Shown one piece after another: positions 1 through 11,274 of a stretch of 64,000 bases of DNA; positions within the stretch are counted from its first letter, which is position 1; each line of letters begins with the position of its first letter. The position numbers were made by a program, and so were the translations under genes. The notes beneath the pieces are model-generated. The model was not told the DNA's origin, made no database searches, and saw nothing but the letters and a program-made list of their open reading frames with translations. This stretch comes from Pyrus communis. Taxonomy: Eukaryota > Streptophyta > Magnoliopsida > Rosales > Rosaceae. The stretch is taken from NCBI RefSeq assembly GCF_963583255.1, contig NC_084803.1, positions 22,418,428 through 22,482,427 of the forward strand, given 5' to 3'.

Positions 1-258
1 CACATGTTCTGAGGAGTTTATCCAGAAAACATGATTATCATATACGGCATACGTCATCATATTCTATAACATATTTTAATAACTAGAGCTTTGGAACTTT
101 TGTGACTCGCATTATTTACAAGTTGATCACATTATTTAGGGCTATTAGATGGAATAGACGCTTTTGACATATTGTTTCACTTTTGATCGCTCATTTCAAA
201 AATTGTTGTTTTAATTAATTTTACAGGTGAAAAGTCAAAATGACCTTCATCGATTAAA

Positions 259-1413
259 AAAACCAATTTAAATTGTCCTTCATTCATAAAAGAAGGGGGG
301 TTTTTAAACTTTAATCCTTTAAGAAGGTTAAAATTTAAAATAAATCTGATGTTAGAGTACATATTGATTATAATTCATTGATGTGTCCTTAATTCCAAAT
401 AATTAATGTGCATTTTATTTAATGTCTTCCATTAAATATTTAAATTTGTTAATATACAAATTTTAATTTATCTTTTGACCAAAAAAGAGTTTTTTAATTT
501 ATTATTTTTATTTAACATTCTTCAAACTTGAAAGACTCAATTAATGTACCTATATGTTAGTACCGAAATGTATTATATTAAACTAATGTACCTAAGTGTG
601 TGTACCGAATTTTATACATTGAAATGTTACTACCAAAATGTGTTATATTGAATTAATGTACCTAAATATTTGTATTGAAATATATGTACCGAAATGTGTG
701 TATCTAAATATATGCACCAAAATGTATTATAATGAATTTAACGTACCTAAATGAAGAAGACAAAGTATTATATTGAATTAATGTACCTAAATATATTGTA
801 TAACAAAAATTAATTTATCTAGATGTTTACAACAAAATATATTACGATAAATGAAATAAAAATAAAAATTATAATGAAATAAAATCAATGCATTAAAAAT
901 TAGGAAGAAAAAGAGATATAATTAAAAAAACTAAAATATAATTAATAAATGAGTTTATTAATGTATCCAGGGACTAAAATTAGATTTTGATCTTACTCAT
1001 GGTTTTAATCTAAAATTTATCTTTGCCAAGGATTAAAATGAAGTTTTCTATAAAAGGAAACCCACAACAATCGCAAAAACACTCTTAGATCCATTCTTCG
1101 GTTGCTCCACCATGACTAATCAAATTTAGAGTGGTGAAGAACATCTAGAACACCATGGAAGTAGCCAAGTAAGCTTCTGATTGCTCCACCTCTCAAATCC
1201 ATTCTTCGATTTTTCAGATTTGAAATTTGGTTGTACATGGTGGTACATGGTGGTTGGGGAATGAAGTAGGAGAGCGTTCATTGAATGAATTGGTGTGGTT
1301 GTGGTGGCTCAAAATTAGAAAGTGGGTGTATAGTTGGAATATTATTGGGACGTCATCATATTGTTGTTCTGGTTGTGTTGGCTCAAAATTAAAAAAATGG
1401 GAAGTATCATTGG
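259..1413. other. AT-rich filler with degenerate GTACC-type repeats
   Basis: No gene is visible. Between about 540 and 830 a short unit resembling AATGTACCTAAATGTGTGTA recurs in degenerate form. A related family (GGGTACATT units and a shared 'aagg-ac-attaaaat' style ending) reappears at 14258-14960. Bases 1080-1413 are unique-looking but carry only short reading frames without a recognisable domain. Confidence 0.4.
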
Positions 1414-1418
1414 AGTGT

Positions 1419-3816
1419 TGACACACGCCGATCCGAAATATCCACTAGGACTCAGAATCGAGCTGTGCTAGCCGATACCTGGAAGGTGACAAGGCCATAA
1501 GTATAATGATGTGGACAATGTCAATAAATCTAAACCTAAAAGTGCCTAAGGACCAGAGTGCACTACGAGGGGGAACGAGCTCGTTTCACACGCAACGTCA
1601 GAACATAAGTAAAGCACAGTAGTGTGGGTAAGGATTATACCCTCAGAGGTAGCCACCTATATTGAGATTCACCACAAATCCTCGTCGATACGAACTTCCA
1701 ACATCTAAAACCTGGAGTGGCGCAAAAACAAGGGTGAGTGGGCATGAAAATAAAGTTTTTAATAAAAATCTTTTGAAAACATTATAACCCCTCGCCGTAA
1801 AACCCGTATAATTTCTCAGAAAATAATAATACATACATATATAGAAATCATTTTCGAGAGTAGTGAAAACCAAGTATATGCCATGTCAAGTATATCAACA
1901 ATGAAATAAGTAAGCCAGATGAAATATATCAATGTAAAATGATATGCCAGCTGAAGTCACATAACGTGACCTATATGGCTCTAAACCTGCACACGAGTCG
2001 GAACCACCTAACATAGTCTATACGACAGGCTGAGTGTAAATAAATACGCTCAAGTGCTACGATCACGTGAAGGTTGTGTGAAGTATCACAAGTCACCTAC
2101 GAGTCGGAACCACCTAGCGTGGTCTGTACACAAGCTGGCACCTGCCTTGGATCCAAGGTGAGTGTATGGTGTGGGAGGTGAACGATCACGTGAAGGCTGG
2201 CCCTAACCTCAGGCGGAGCACTAACACCTGGGTGCAGGATAATGAGTACCAAATGCATCTAGGCATAACCATGTACATTACAACTACAAACATCATAATG
2301 TACTCACATGTAGCTTACCTGGGCTCCGCAACATCATGCAACATTATACATGACTACACCATTGCATATACTAAAATATAACGCAAGTATGACATGGCAT
2401 TTCAATCACATTTCATTTAAAACAATTTATGGGAAAAGTGTAAAGTATACATACGTATATATAGAAAACCAAAAGCCCACTCACCTGGAGTCCACGCTAC
2501 AACTTCCTAGCACAACATCAAGGCATCACGAACGATCGGCGCCTAGAACAATTATCAAATCATGTCTTAGAATTCTTATCAATAGAACATATAACTTACA
2601 TGTCCTAATTGGGAAGATATGTACGTCCATGTCCTAATTGGGAAGATATGTACGTCGGATTCCCGATCCGTAAGTTTCTAATATCCTCAAAGTTTGGTGA
2701 CGATCCAACGGTCGGATCGTCGATTGCTATAATAATTAAGTAACTCACCTTAATCAAACTAGATTCACAATACTCAAATCCACATCGTATGGATATCAGA
2801 TCTGAGATCAGGATATCAATTTAGTGTAAAATAGCATCGGTGGCCCATTGGCCACGCGCCACCGCCAATGGCAGTCGGCCGCGCCGTCTTGTTGAAAAAT
2901 TTAACTATTTCTAAAAATTCTCAAACTTCACAGAAATAAAGATCTTAGTGAGTGGAGAAACTTTCATACCTGTGACTAAGGCCAATTTGGCCGGGAAACA
3001 CCTCAAATTCCCTTTGATCCGTCGGAAACCCTATAAAAGGTGACTCTTGATTCATCCTTAAATCGACTCCGACACCCCCAACCAATGATTGGGCATTGTT
3101 TCTAGGCTCACAGGAAGTATATTGGTGGTGGCAATTGAGAGAAATCATTGCAGAAATGGCGGATTGCCACCAAGAACACCACGGTGCCGTCGATGCTCTT
3201 GCCACGAAACCAAGACCAAGTCTTGTCCAATTTGTGTAGAAAATCGAATAGGAATGATCGATGAGATGATCCCAAGTAGTGGGCCAATGCAATTCGCCGG
3301 AATTTGACTAGAGAAAGCACCGGATTTCATGCATTTCCGCGCGGTTGGGTATGGGTCATGGTGAACCCGGCGGTTCTCCTCCTCCTCTTCTTCTCTCTTT
3401 TCTCTCTTCCCTGATTGGTCACCCTCACATCTCTCCTCTTCTGATTCGCTCACCTCTCCTTCCTTTCTCTCCTTTATCCTCAATCTCCACCGCCCAACTT
3501 TCTTCCTTTTAATCTGGGCCACACAGGTGGCATTCCTGATTTGGCTCCAGAAATCTGGAGCATTCCAAAAAATAACCAATTTACTAAAATGCCCCTGACT
3601 TTAAAGATTAATATCTCCTTCGTTATAATTCCAAATCACTATCCGTTTACGCCCACACGTTCGTGGCGACGAGTACTACGAGAATACGCCAAGAAATTGA
3701 ACCTTACGTGACATGACACGGCAGTCAACAAAAGAACACTTTGCCTTGAAGGGCATTTTCATAAATTCACATTTAAAATTTATGAAAATCGTAATAATTG
3801 AGGATGGGTCGTTACA
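1419..3816 (-). mobile_element. Ty3/gypsy solo LTR (about 2.4 kb), TSD AGTGT
   Basis: The segment begins TGACACACG and ends GTCGTTACA and is flanked on both sides by AGTGT (1414-1418 and 3817-3821). TG...CA ends with a perfect 5-bp target-site duplication and no internal gag-pol indicate a solo LTR left by recombination. The reverse complement starts TGTAACGACCC, a common plant LTR start, so the minus orientation is likely. It shares blocks with the LTR at 12091-14252: the 'cccctcgccgtaaaacc' stretch, the 'cacgagtcggaaccacc' stretch and the 'ttggatccaag' stretch. Confidence 0.85.
1955..2123 (-). repeat. Small hairpin motifs in the solo LTR (GTCAC/GTGAC and ACCAC/GTGGT)
   Basis: Three short inverted repeats with 5-base loops are visible: GTCAC-ATAAC-GTGAC (1956-1970), a decayed ACCAC-CTAAC-ATAGT (2003-2017) and ACCAC-CTAGC-GTGGT (2109-2123). 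The first and third share a design but differ by a paired change in the stem. The homologous LTR at 12091-14252 carries the same set. Confidence 0.6.
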
Positions 3817-6041
3817 AGTGTCCTTTTGGCATTGTTATATTGTTGTTGTGGTATCCCGTCCCCAAAATTATTATTTTATTTTATTCTTGACGTATTTCGA
3901 AGATTTGATTGGAACTAGTTCTTTATTTCTCCAAATTTAAGAAAACGATGTGAGGGGTACTTTAGTCATTTCTAATTTTCTCGACCTTTTCGGTCAACTC
4001 TTGAATTGGTTAGGTAGAGTTCGATTCCAGGAGCGCGTAGGCGCAAACAGATCTTATTTCCGAGTCTGAACGGAGAAGTTAGAGTCGTTTGAAGTTGGTG
4101 GCATTTTCGTTATATTACCAAAATGCTATAAATTTGGAGGATTTCAGAAAATGGGAGGGGGAAACTGCACAAAACCGTTTTAGGGGGAAATTTGACCCAT
4201 AAACCCACCAAACTTGACCCGCTTGTATCTTTTTCATCCGAGCTCCGTTTTGGATGATCTTGGTGTCCCTGGAAAGCTCTTGACGAGCTCTACATCTCTG
4301 TGATTTTATATTTTCCCATTCTTTTTCCATCCGTGCAGTTCGAGGTCGCAAAGTCCACGACCTTACCGGCGGATTTATCATCTTTCCGGTGATTCCGGCA
4401 ACGATTTCCTTCGAGTGAGGTATGAAACTTCATCTACTCTTCATAATCTTCAAGTGGGTATGCTTAGTTTGTGCTTTTGTATTCATTTTAGAGTTGGGTG
4501 TTTAGAACACCTAGAAATCCGGTTTTCTCCGGTGAAACTGGACTGTTTCCGGTTAGAATTTATCGCCGGCCTAGTTGTGAAAAGTGTTTCCCTTGTTGAG
4601 CTCTAGCTACCACGTAAATTTGAGCTCCTCTAGTTAAGGTTGAAATTCGGGGTTTGTAAACCCTCCATCTTGGCTTCCACCGCGTGTGGCAGTGCGTGGG
4701 ATCGTTCCCGAGTGTTGTCTAGGTTTTAAATACCTTCTAGTGACCATGTGAACCTATGTCTAGCTTGGTTTCCAAAGATTCAATTGTTGGGTGTGTAGAT
4801 CAAATTTCTTGATCAAGGGTTTGGTTCCAAGGTCAATTTCTTGTTAATTTTGAGTCATGTTAGTTTTGGATGTTGTGTACATGACTTCTGGACTACCGGG
4901 AAGTATTTTGGGATGTGTGATATGGATTGGAAGTGGGTTGTTACGTAAGTTGCAGAAAATTGATTTCTTTGCAAAGAAAACTCAAGTTTCGAGTAGCCTT
5001 CTTTGGCTCTTAATTTCTAGGCCTTCATGTGCTCCTTTGGAGAAAATTTTTAGTGTGTTGAAAGTATATATGCTCATGATCGTAACCCAATTGGTTTCAC
5101 TCAATTTCGTTGAGTTTTGGTTGATCAAAACCTTCTTTAAGTTTGGGTCGCGGGCTGCCAAACAGCAGCAGAAAATTGGGTTTCCAGTTTCAAGACTCCG
5201 TTTTTCCTTTTGGCATAACTTCCAATTTAGAGCTCCGTTTTCTACAAACTTTGTATGCTTTTAAAGTACAGAACACAAGCTTCAAAACCCATATAATATC
5301 ACATGATTTGGTTTAGTTTGGAATGTCCCAAAGGGAGCCTAAACTTGGTCTAATAGTGCTGTTTTCTGCAGATTTTGTGGAGAAGTAGAGTGCTTTTTTT
5401 TGCCACATCTATTTTCTTTTCCAGTTTCCTTTCTAATCTTCTTTACTACTAATTGAGTGATATTATTTGAGTGGTAGATTCCATAATCAGTGTACTTTCT
5501 TTAGATAATATTAATTTTGTTCCTTTGAAGAGCCTAATCGGAACACAAAAGTACAATCAAGAGTATAAATACAAGTAGCACACATTACTAACCAAACTAA
5601 GCTATTAAAATGTGATTTCTTTTATAATTGGCCATCGATCTATTTTTATTAAATGTGGTTTGATTATGGATGGGTAATATTGTGGAAAAGTGATTCGAAT
5701 TGCATATTGAAATGTGAATTATATATATACATACACCATAGACCTATGTTAATTAAATGTGAATTCTATTGAAGTGTTATTTTATTTGTGGCCAGTGATC
5801 TATTTTCAGTAAGTATGATTTGACTTGTGGATTGGAAATATGGTTTGTATTGTATGATTGGATTGATGTGATGAAATGCGAGAGCTAGTAGTGGACCTTT
5901 AATCCATTGTTATGGGGTTTGTTGCTTCGAAACATGTTTCAACCCTCGTGTCATTATTCATTCTCGTTTCATTGAGTCTTTGTACCTTGAGTAACTTGAT
6001 CCATGTCTTGTTTTATCGATTGGTGTTACACATTCTACTCT

Positions 6042-6237
6042 GCGATTTCGTTGAGTGATGGTCCGAAATCGTATCCTGGTTTGGATTCCGTTGAGTGATG
6101 GTCCGGAATCCTTCCTACTCCACTCCGCGATTCCGTTGAGTGACGGTCCGGAATCGTATCTTGGTTTGGGTTCCGTTGAGTGATGGTCCGGAATCCCTTT
6201 TACTCCGCGATCCCGTTGAGTGATGGTCCGGGATTGC
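6042..6237 (+). repeat. Five-copy hairpin minisatellite with covarying arms
   Basis: Five tandem copies of a stem-loop unit lie in the solo LTR, period about 40-44 bases. Each has a 13-base loop TTGAGTGAYGGTC. Arms by copy: GCGATTTCG/CGAAATCGT (6042-6050, 6064-6072); GGATTCCG/CGGAATCC (6083-6090, 6104-6111); GCGATTCCG/CGGAATCGT (6127-6135, 6149-6157); GGGTTCCG/CGGAATCCC (6168-6175, 6189-6197); GCGATCCCG/CGGGATTGC (6207-6215, 6229-6237). When one arm changes, the other changes to keep pairing, or leaves a G-U wobble. Confidence 0.85.
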
Positions 6238-6631
6238 ATCCACCTTAGTTCATGGAGTTTAGTTTGAGATGGTTGCAAAGTGTAGGTTTTGGATGAACAG
6301 TGTCGCCTAATTCTACTTTCATTGTGTGTATGTGAATATGGGTGTGAGATGTTATGGTCGTTTAAAATGAACTTTTGGATGTCTGGGTGCCTCCCTCGGA
6401 GTTTTCAAAAGTTTGGTATTGATTTCCTATGAAAGATTTATATTCAAGGTTTATAAATTATGATTGATGGCTGGTTTTATTATTGTATCACATGCTTATT
6501 TTATTGTCCCTCACCCGAGTCTCTCAGCTTATCTGAGTGCCTGAATTACCAGTGCACCAATTCCATAATATGGGCATTGACTTTACATATGACAGGTTTG
6601 GGTAGATTATGAGAAACCGCTTAATATTTTA

Positions 6632-7256
6632 GTTCCGTTGAGTGGTCCGGAACCCAATGTTGTTGGATTCCGTTGAGTGGTCCGGAATCCTTGCTCTTGT
6701 TCATTCCGTAAGGTGATTTAGAATCCTAAATTCGAGTAGATGGGAATTACCCACAATAGATATTGTGAAAATAAATTAGAATTACCATGTTATTATTCTT
6801 AACCCAAATTGGGAATTATGTAGAGTTCTTTAATTAAATTCGTGAAATGATATGTTATCTCATTGATTGATTAACGTAATTAAATGTTAATATTGTACTT
6901 CGTGATTCCTTGATATGTTACAAGCTATGTATTGAAATATAATGTTGGAAGTATAGTGATTAGTATAATGAAGTGAAATGTGATGTAACTTGGGTATTGG
7001 AAATGGTTATGACACATGATTGTAATGCATATTGAATTGCTTGGGAGATGTGAGGCTAGTAAATGACCGATGACCCATTGTGATGTGGATTTTACTCAAA
7101 TATTGCTTTGTTTCGTTGCGTTTCGTGAATTGGGTAACTTGAATCATGTCTTGTTCCTTCGAGCCGTTGTTATGTTTCTTGGACTTCCGTTCAATTCGGT
7201 TGGGTGGATTGGAACTGAGTTCTGTTTGGATTCCGTTGAGTGATGGTCCGGAATCC
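6632..7256 (+). repeat. Dispersed further copies of the covarying hairpin
   Basis: Three more copies lie downstream in the same LTR: GTTCCG/CGGAAC (6632-6637, 6648-6653) and GGATTCCG/CGGAATCC (6665-6672, 6683-6690), both with a shortened 10-base loop TTGAGTGGTC, and GGATTCCG/CGGAATCC with the 13-base loop (7228-7235, 7249-7256). A degraded copy is visible near 6702-6725. The stems are perfect although the loop length differs. Confidence 0.8.
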
Positions 7257-8480
7257 CCTTTGGAGCCTTGGTCCGTTGTGCGGTCCAAAATCCCCTTTTT
7301 CCAAAGATGTAGTCTTCAACTGAATTGTGTTGCTCTAGCCTTGCGTTTCGACTTGTTGTATGTGTTATTGATGATGTGATGGTTGACATTATTGATTGAT
7401 GTGATTGTGGAATGACGTTGGATATGAGTGGAGTTATCATGAGTATTTTAGTTGATTAATGTTTCTAGAGATTAATATGTTCTTTGTTAATTCTTAAATA
7501 TGTTACTCGCTATGAAACGCGAATTTATGTGGGAAACATGAGGAATTTATGTGAGGGTTGAAGTGGGATATGTTAATCGTCATGTGGGATTGTTATGTTG
7601 GATACCATGGTTATTGTTATGACTAGACTTGTTGATAAATGTGGCTAGAGAATGGTATTATACATCGTTGATTCTTTGAAATGATATATGTTGTGAATTG
7701 CGGTATCATGTTGTGACATAATGGCCTATATATTGTTGGAGGGGAAATCATGATTTTCAGATGGGTTGTTATGTAATCCTGAGTCTAGTATTTTCATGCT
7801 TGTCAAGTTCTATTGACTGATTGAGAAATGTTATACCTTTCGACTTAATCGGACTGTGTTATATGTCAATTATTGTGCATGATGAACTACGAATGGCTTG
7901 ATCCCTGTCTAGGATACGTAGGCAGTCTAACAGGGAGGTTAGATGCAGCCATAAAGCATACGAAAATAACTATGTGATTCGATTACTGAGTTGTGCTTGG
8001 CCATATCCCGGAGGTGGGATATGATAGATACGGATTTTTGTTGACGCCACGTGTCAATTCTGGACGTATGTCGGGATTGGGGCGTGACAGTTGTTGTTGC
8101 ATCCTAAGAATTTCAGTTTAAGTCAAATTGAAATGTTCCTTTTTGGTCAAATTGGGTTCTTTGAAAATGGGTTTTTGGTTGTTTTTTTTAAATCATTGGA
8201 GTCTAGTTGTGTTGTCGTCTGAGTGGTGGTTCAACATAAAAAAGGAGGAGTGTAGTTGGGTATCGTTAAAGCATCGTTGCGTTTTCGAGGATATGTATTC
8301 GAATTCCCTACTAATTACTTGTATGAAAAAATAAGAAACTATTTACTTTGTCCCCTTTCTGATTAACGAAGGGCATTATTGACTTTTAATAGGCAAAGCG
8401 ATTAAAACAACAATTTTTTAAAAAATGTGTTAAAAAGTGCAACAATATATCAAAACCTGTCTATTCCATCTAGTTCCCCT

Positions 8481-9036
8481 TATATATTTTTATTTGAAAA
8501 TCATAAAAGATTCTACTTTGTGTTAATCCGAAACTTATCCAATGGATAAAGAATGGTCTGCTAAGGCCCTCTTTAGTATTGTTTTTTTTTTTTTTTTCAT
8601 CAAAAGCTACTTCACTTTAAAATTAAGCAATAAAAAAATTATTTGATAAAAATAAAATTTGCTGCATATTTTAAAAGTAATGGTCTCTACATCTGATTTT
8701 AAAATCAACATGCAGGTTGCTTTTAAAAGTTGTTTTTGTAAAAAACCAAAGTTGAAAATTTAATAAATATTTTTCAATTCGTTTAATATTGTCATTAGTT
8801 TTTAAAAATAACATTGTTTATCCTCCTACACAATCCATTGGAGAACAAAATGACTGCCACCGCCACCACCACTTGTGTTACCTCTGAACTCCAACCACCA
8901 CACTCCACTATTGACACCAACACCATACCCCTACCATTTTCGCTACCATCATCATCACCGCAACAACCATCACCACCACTATGTTGCCACCACCACCACC
9001 CCACTACCATGTCCAATTTTTGTCATTGTATATATT
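8481..9036. other. Intergenic; homopolymer T run and CCA-rich low-complexity stretch
   Basis: A 16-base T run lies near 8583-8598. Bases 8850-9005 are rich in CCA/CAC trinucleotides, which produces short His/Pro/Thr-rich reading frames on the plus strand with no domain. I see no gene. Confidence 0.5.
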
Positions 9037-9233
9037 TGTAAACACAGAATTTCCTGCAATGAATGAAAAAGAACACATGTACAAAATAATGAATTTGTAT
9101 TAATGAGTTTATGGTTACAATGTCACATCCCGGCCCGGGACGGATCACTTCCCGGGCCCGCTCCACCACCATAGCACGATATTGTCCGCTTTGGGCTTAC
9201 CACGCCCTCACGGTTTTGTTTCTGGGAACTCAC

Positions 9234-9331
9234 ACGAGAACTTCCCGATGGGTCACCCATCCTGGGAGTGCTCTCGCGCGCTACTCGCTTAACTTCGGAG
9301 TTCCCATGGAACCCGAAGCCAGTGAGCTCCC
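9234..9331 (-). repeat. 5S rRNA-derived segment in the left Cassandra LTR
   Basis: On the minus strand this stretch carries GAACTCCGAAGTTAAGCGAG, the internal control region core of plant 5S rRNA, followed by AGGATGGGTGACCC and GGGAAGTTC as in 5S genes. The middle differs from a canonical 5S (GTAGCGCGCGAGAGCA). The same segment recurs in the right LTR at about 9590-9687. It is part of a transposon and not a 5S gene. Confidence 0.9.
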
Positions 9332-9460
9332 AAAAAACCTCGTGCTAGGTAAGGATGGGAATATACATATAAGGATCACTCCCCTGGGCGATGTGGGATG
9401 TCACAATCCACCCCCCTTAGGGGCCCAACGTCCTCGTCGGCACATTTCCGGCCAGGGATT

Positions 9461-9473
9461 GGCTCTGATACCA
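9461..9473 (-). other. Cassandra primer binding site (tRNA-Met type)
   Basis: The minus strand reads TGGTATCAGAGCC, the standard initiator tRNA-Met primer binding site of plant LTR elements, three bases inside the 5' LTR. It fixes the element's orientation as minus. Confidence 0.9.
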
Positions 9474-10375
9474 ATTTGTCACATCCCGGCCCGGGGCGGA
9501 TCACTTCCCGGGCCCGCTCCACCACCGTAGCACGATATTGTCCGCTTTGGGCTTACCACGCCCTCACGGTTTTGTTTCTGGGAACTCACACGAGAACTTC
9601 CCGATGGGTCACCCATCCTGGGAGTGCTCTCGCGCGCTACTCGCTTAACTTCGGAGTTCCCATGGAACCCGAAGCCAGTGAGCTCCCAAAAGGCCTCGTG
9701 CTAGGTAAGGATGGGAATATACATATAAGGATCACTCCCCTGGGCGATGTGGGATGTCACATACAATCTCTGTGGCTTATTCTTTACAAGAATGTTCCTC
9801 TTATTCGATCTCAAGTTTCAAGATTTGATCCAAGGCTGGCAAGCACTTGATCTTGAAGCGGCACGAGATTTCTTCAAGGGCTGTCGAGACTTGATCTTGA
9901 ACGAAATGGGACCACGAGCAGTTTCACGTGGTGGGTGGTTTTCAGCTTTAGTATGGATGAACCGGCACATGTATTTGTTGTACTCTTATTTCTCTATGAA
10001 CTTGATGTGTTTGGGTGTTTGGTGTTTGCTTTTGGCCAGAGAGCTTTCTGGTTTTCTCCAAGGGTTTGGACTTGATTTGTTTCTCTGGTGTCCTCTTTCT
10101 TAAAATGAGCCCAATATTTATAGGCGAACAATTGAGTCTTAGTTTAGAATCCCTAATATGAATCTTGTAATTGGTGGGATTGATTTTCTAATTTGTTTTA
10201 ATTTGAATTAATTATTTAATTTAGCTTTAATTTAGGGAATTAAACCTTGATTGATATAATTTGATCAAATTAGAGTTAATTCGTTCCATTTTGTACTTGA
10301 ATATGTATTTTGCCCTTTATTTATACTCTATTGCAAAGTGTTTTTCTTATAATTACATGAACTACAAAGAAACTA

Positions 10376-11271
10376 GGGGTACGTTTGTTTCACCAGACTA
10401 TTTCGTAATAGACTAGCTTCAGGGACTAAGTTGGATTGGCTTAGACTAGACTAAATTGGACTAACTTAGTGAAGCGTTTGGTGCAGTGTCAGACTAAAAA
10501 CAAGAATATAAACAAACTATAATATTATACTATTTAACACTTATCTAATAATATTATTTTATTTTATCTAATAATATTAATTTAACCCTTTTCTTTCTTT
10601 TTTCCCACTCTACCTCTCTCTAGAACCTTCACCCATCTTTTCCCTCCGACTCCATCCATTCTCTCCTTTCCTCCTTGTATTTCTTGCAAAACTCAGTCTT
10701 TCAAAACAAGGTCATGGTAGATCTTTCAAGACAAGCTCATCCCCTTCACCCTCTTCCCGCCGTTAGGCATTATTACCTTCCTCACCTTTTTTTTTCTCCC
10801 AAAATTTTCGAATCTCTCTCCTCCCTTTGATACATGCGTTGACTTCTCCGTCTTTAATTCAAGTAAGAGATAGCCATCTCAAAATTTTCTGGGAAAAAGG
10901 AAGAATGTGTGAAGAATGCTTGCTAATCAGCTTCTCCCATTGTTGTTATTGTTTTACATTTTTTTTTCCTTGAATTTTGGTGTTTCGATTTTGAGATTTT
11001 GGCAGTGGGAGAAGTTGATTTGAGGGTGGGTAAACGGAGATGAAGCAGCGTACAGACGATGTAGTGTAAAAAGGAAGCAGATTTGGAGACGGGGCTAACA
11101 ATCCCAGACATTTTGGGAGGACTCGCTAAGACTACCTAGCGAAGGACTTAGTCGGGGCGAATCTGACTTAGTCTCATTAATGCTAGTCCTTCTTCACACC
11201 AAACACGGCTAAGCAATCCCAGTTAAGTCAGTCCAGTCCAACGAAATTTAGTGAGGGCAAACAAACGTCCC
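10376..11271. mobile_element. PIF/Harbinger-like TIR element (896 bp)
   Basis: The left end GGGGTACGTTTGTTTCACC and the reverse complement of the right end, GGGACGTTTGTTTGCCCTC, form imperfect terminal inverted repeats. Subterminal GACTAAG/CTTAGTC motifs repeat near both ends. The flanking trinucleotides are CTA on the left and TTA on the right, so a TWA-type duplication is only approximate. Nothing transposase-like is encoded. Confidence 0.65.
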
Positions 11272-11274
11272 TTA

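Larger units (their letters stand above)
3847..8089 (+). mobile_element. Ty3/gypsy solo LTR (about 4.2 kb), TSD GTTGT
   Basis: The segment begins TGTGGTATCCCGTCCCC and ends GGGGCGTGACA, and is flanked by GTTGT at 3842-3846 and 8090-8094. The start resembles the TGTGACATCCCGTCC start of large plant gypsy (Tekay/Del-type) LTRs, which have unusually long LTRs. There is no gag-pol inside. The reading frames within it (for example 4857-5264) have no recognisable domain and I take them as chance. It sits only 30 bp from the solo LTR at 1419-3816, in opposite orientation. Confidence 0.85.
138..8480. mobile_element. Long-TIR (MULE-like) element interrupted by two solo LTRs
   Basis: Bases about 138-258 and the reverse complement of about 8362-8480 match over roughly 120 bases, by eye about three quarters identical, including a shared TAGATGGAATAGAC block near each tip. 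Long diverged terminal inverted repeats suggest a non-autonomous Mutator-like element. After removing the two solo LTRs inside it, only about 1.7 kb remains, with no transposase. I see no clean target-site duplication, so the exact tips and the superfamily are uncertain. Confidence 0.55.
9121..9761 (-). mobile_element. Complete Cassandra TRIM retrotransposon, TSD TACAA
   Basis: Two 285-bp LTRs (9121-9405 and 9477-9761) flank a 71-bp interior, and TACAA repeats at 9116-9120 and 9762-9766. On the minus strand each LTR begins TGTGACATCCCACATCGCC. Each contains a 5S rRNA-like stretch, which defines Cassandra. The right LTR (the 5' LTR on the minus strand) is followed by a tRNA-Met-type primer binding site. 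The left LTR is preceded by a purine-rich tract (9406-9420 read on the minus strand). The LTRs differ at about four positions, so the insertion is fairly young. Like all Cassandra elements it encodes no protein. Confidence 0.95.
9037..10375 (-). mobile_element. Ty3/gypsy LTR fragment, interrupted by Cassandra
   Basis: From TGTAAACAC at 9037 the sequence resembles the LTR at 29444-30171 in its first part: the 'acacatgtacaaa-aat-atttgtattaatg' stretch, then 'ttacaatctct', 'cctcttattcgatct', 'cttgatcttg', then 'ggaaccgacatgt'-like blocks. The similarity stops for 640 bp where Cassandra is inserted and resumes immediately after. The far (right) end is not well defined. No gag-pol is attached. Confidence 0.6.

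Noticed and set aside
3145..3579. 144-codon minus-strand frame rich in Glu/Arg/Lys
   Set aside because: It lies inside the solo LTR at 1419-3816 and comes from a CT-rich promoter-like tract; no domain.
4857..5264. 135-codon plus-strand frame
   Set aside because: It is inside the solo LTR at 3847-8089, has no recognisable domain and no similarity I can name.
8814..9066. Overlapping His/Pro/Thr-rich reading frames
   Set aside because: They translate a CCA/CAC low-complexity stretch in two frames at once; no domain and no splice context.
9234..9331. Possible genuine 5S rRNA gene
   Set aside because: It lies within paired LTRs with a primer binding site and TSD, and the middle differs from 5S; it is Cassandra.
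9111..9850. Reading frames of 139 and 150 codons on the plus strand
   Set aside because: They read antisense through the Cassandra LTRs and repeat the same peptide twice because the LTR is repeated. Not genes.
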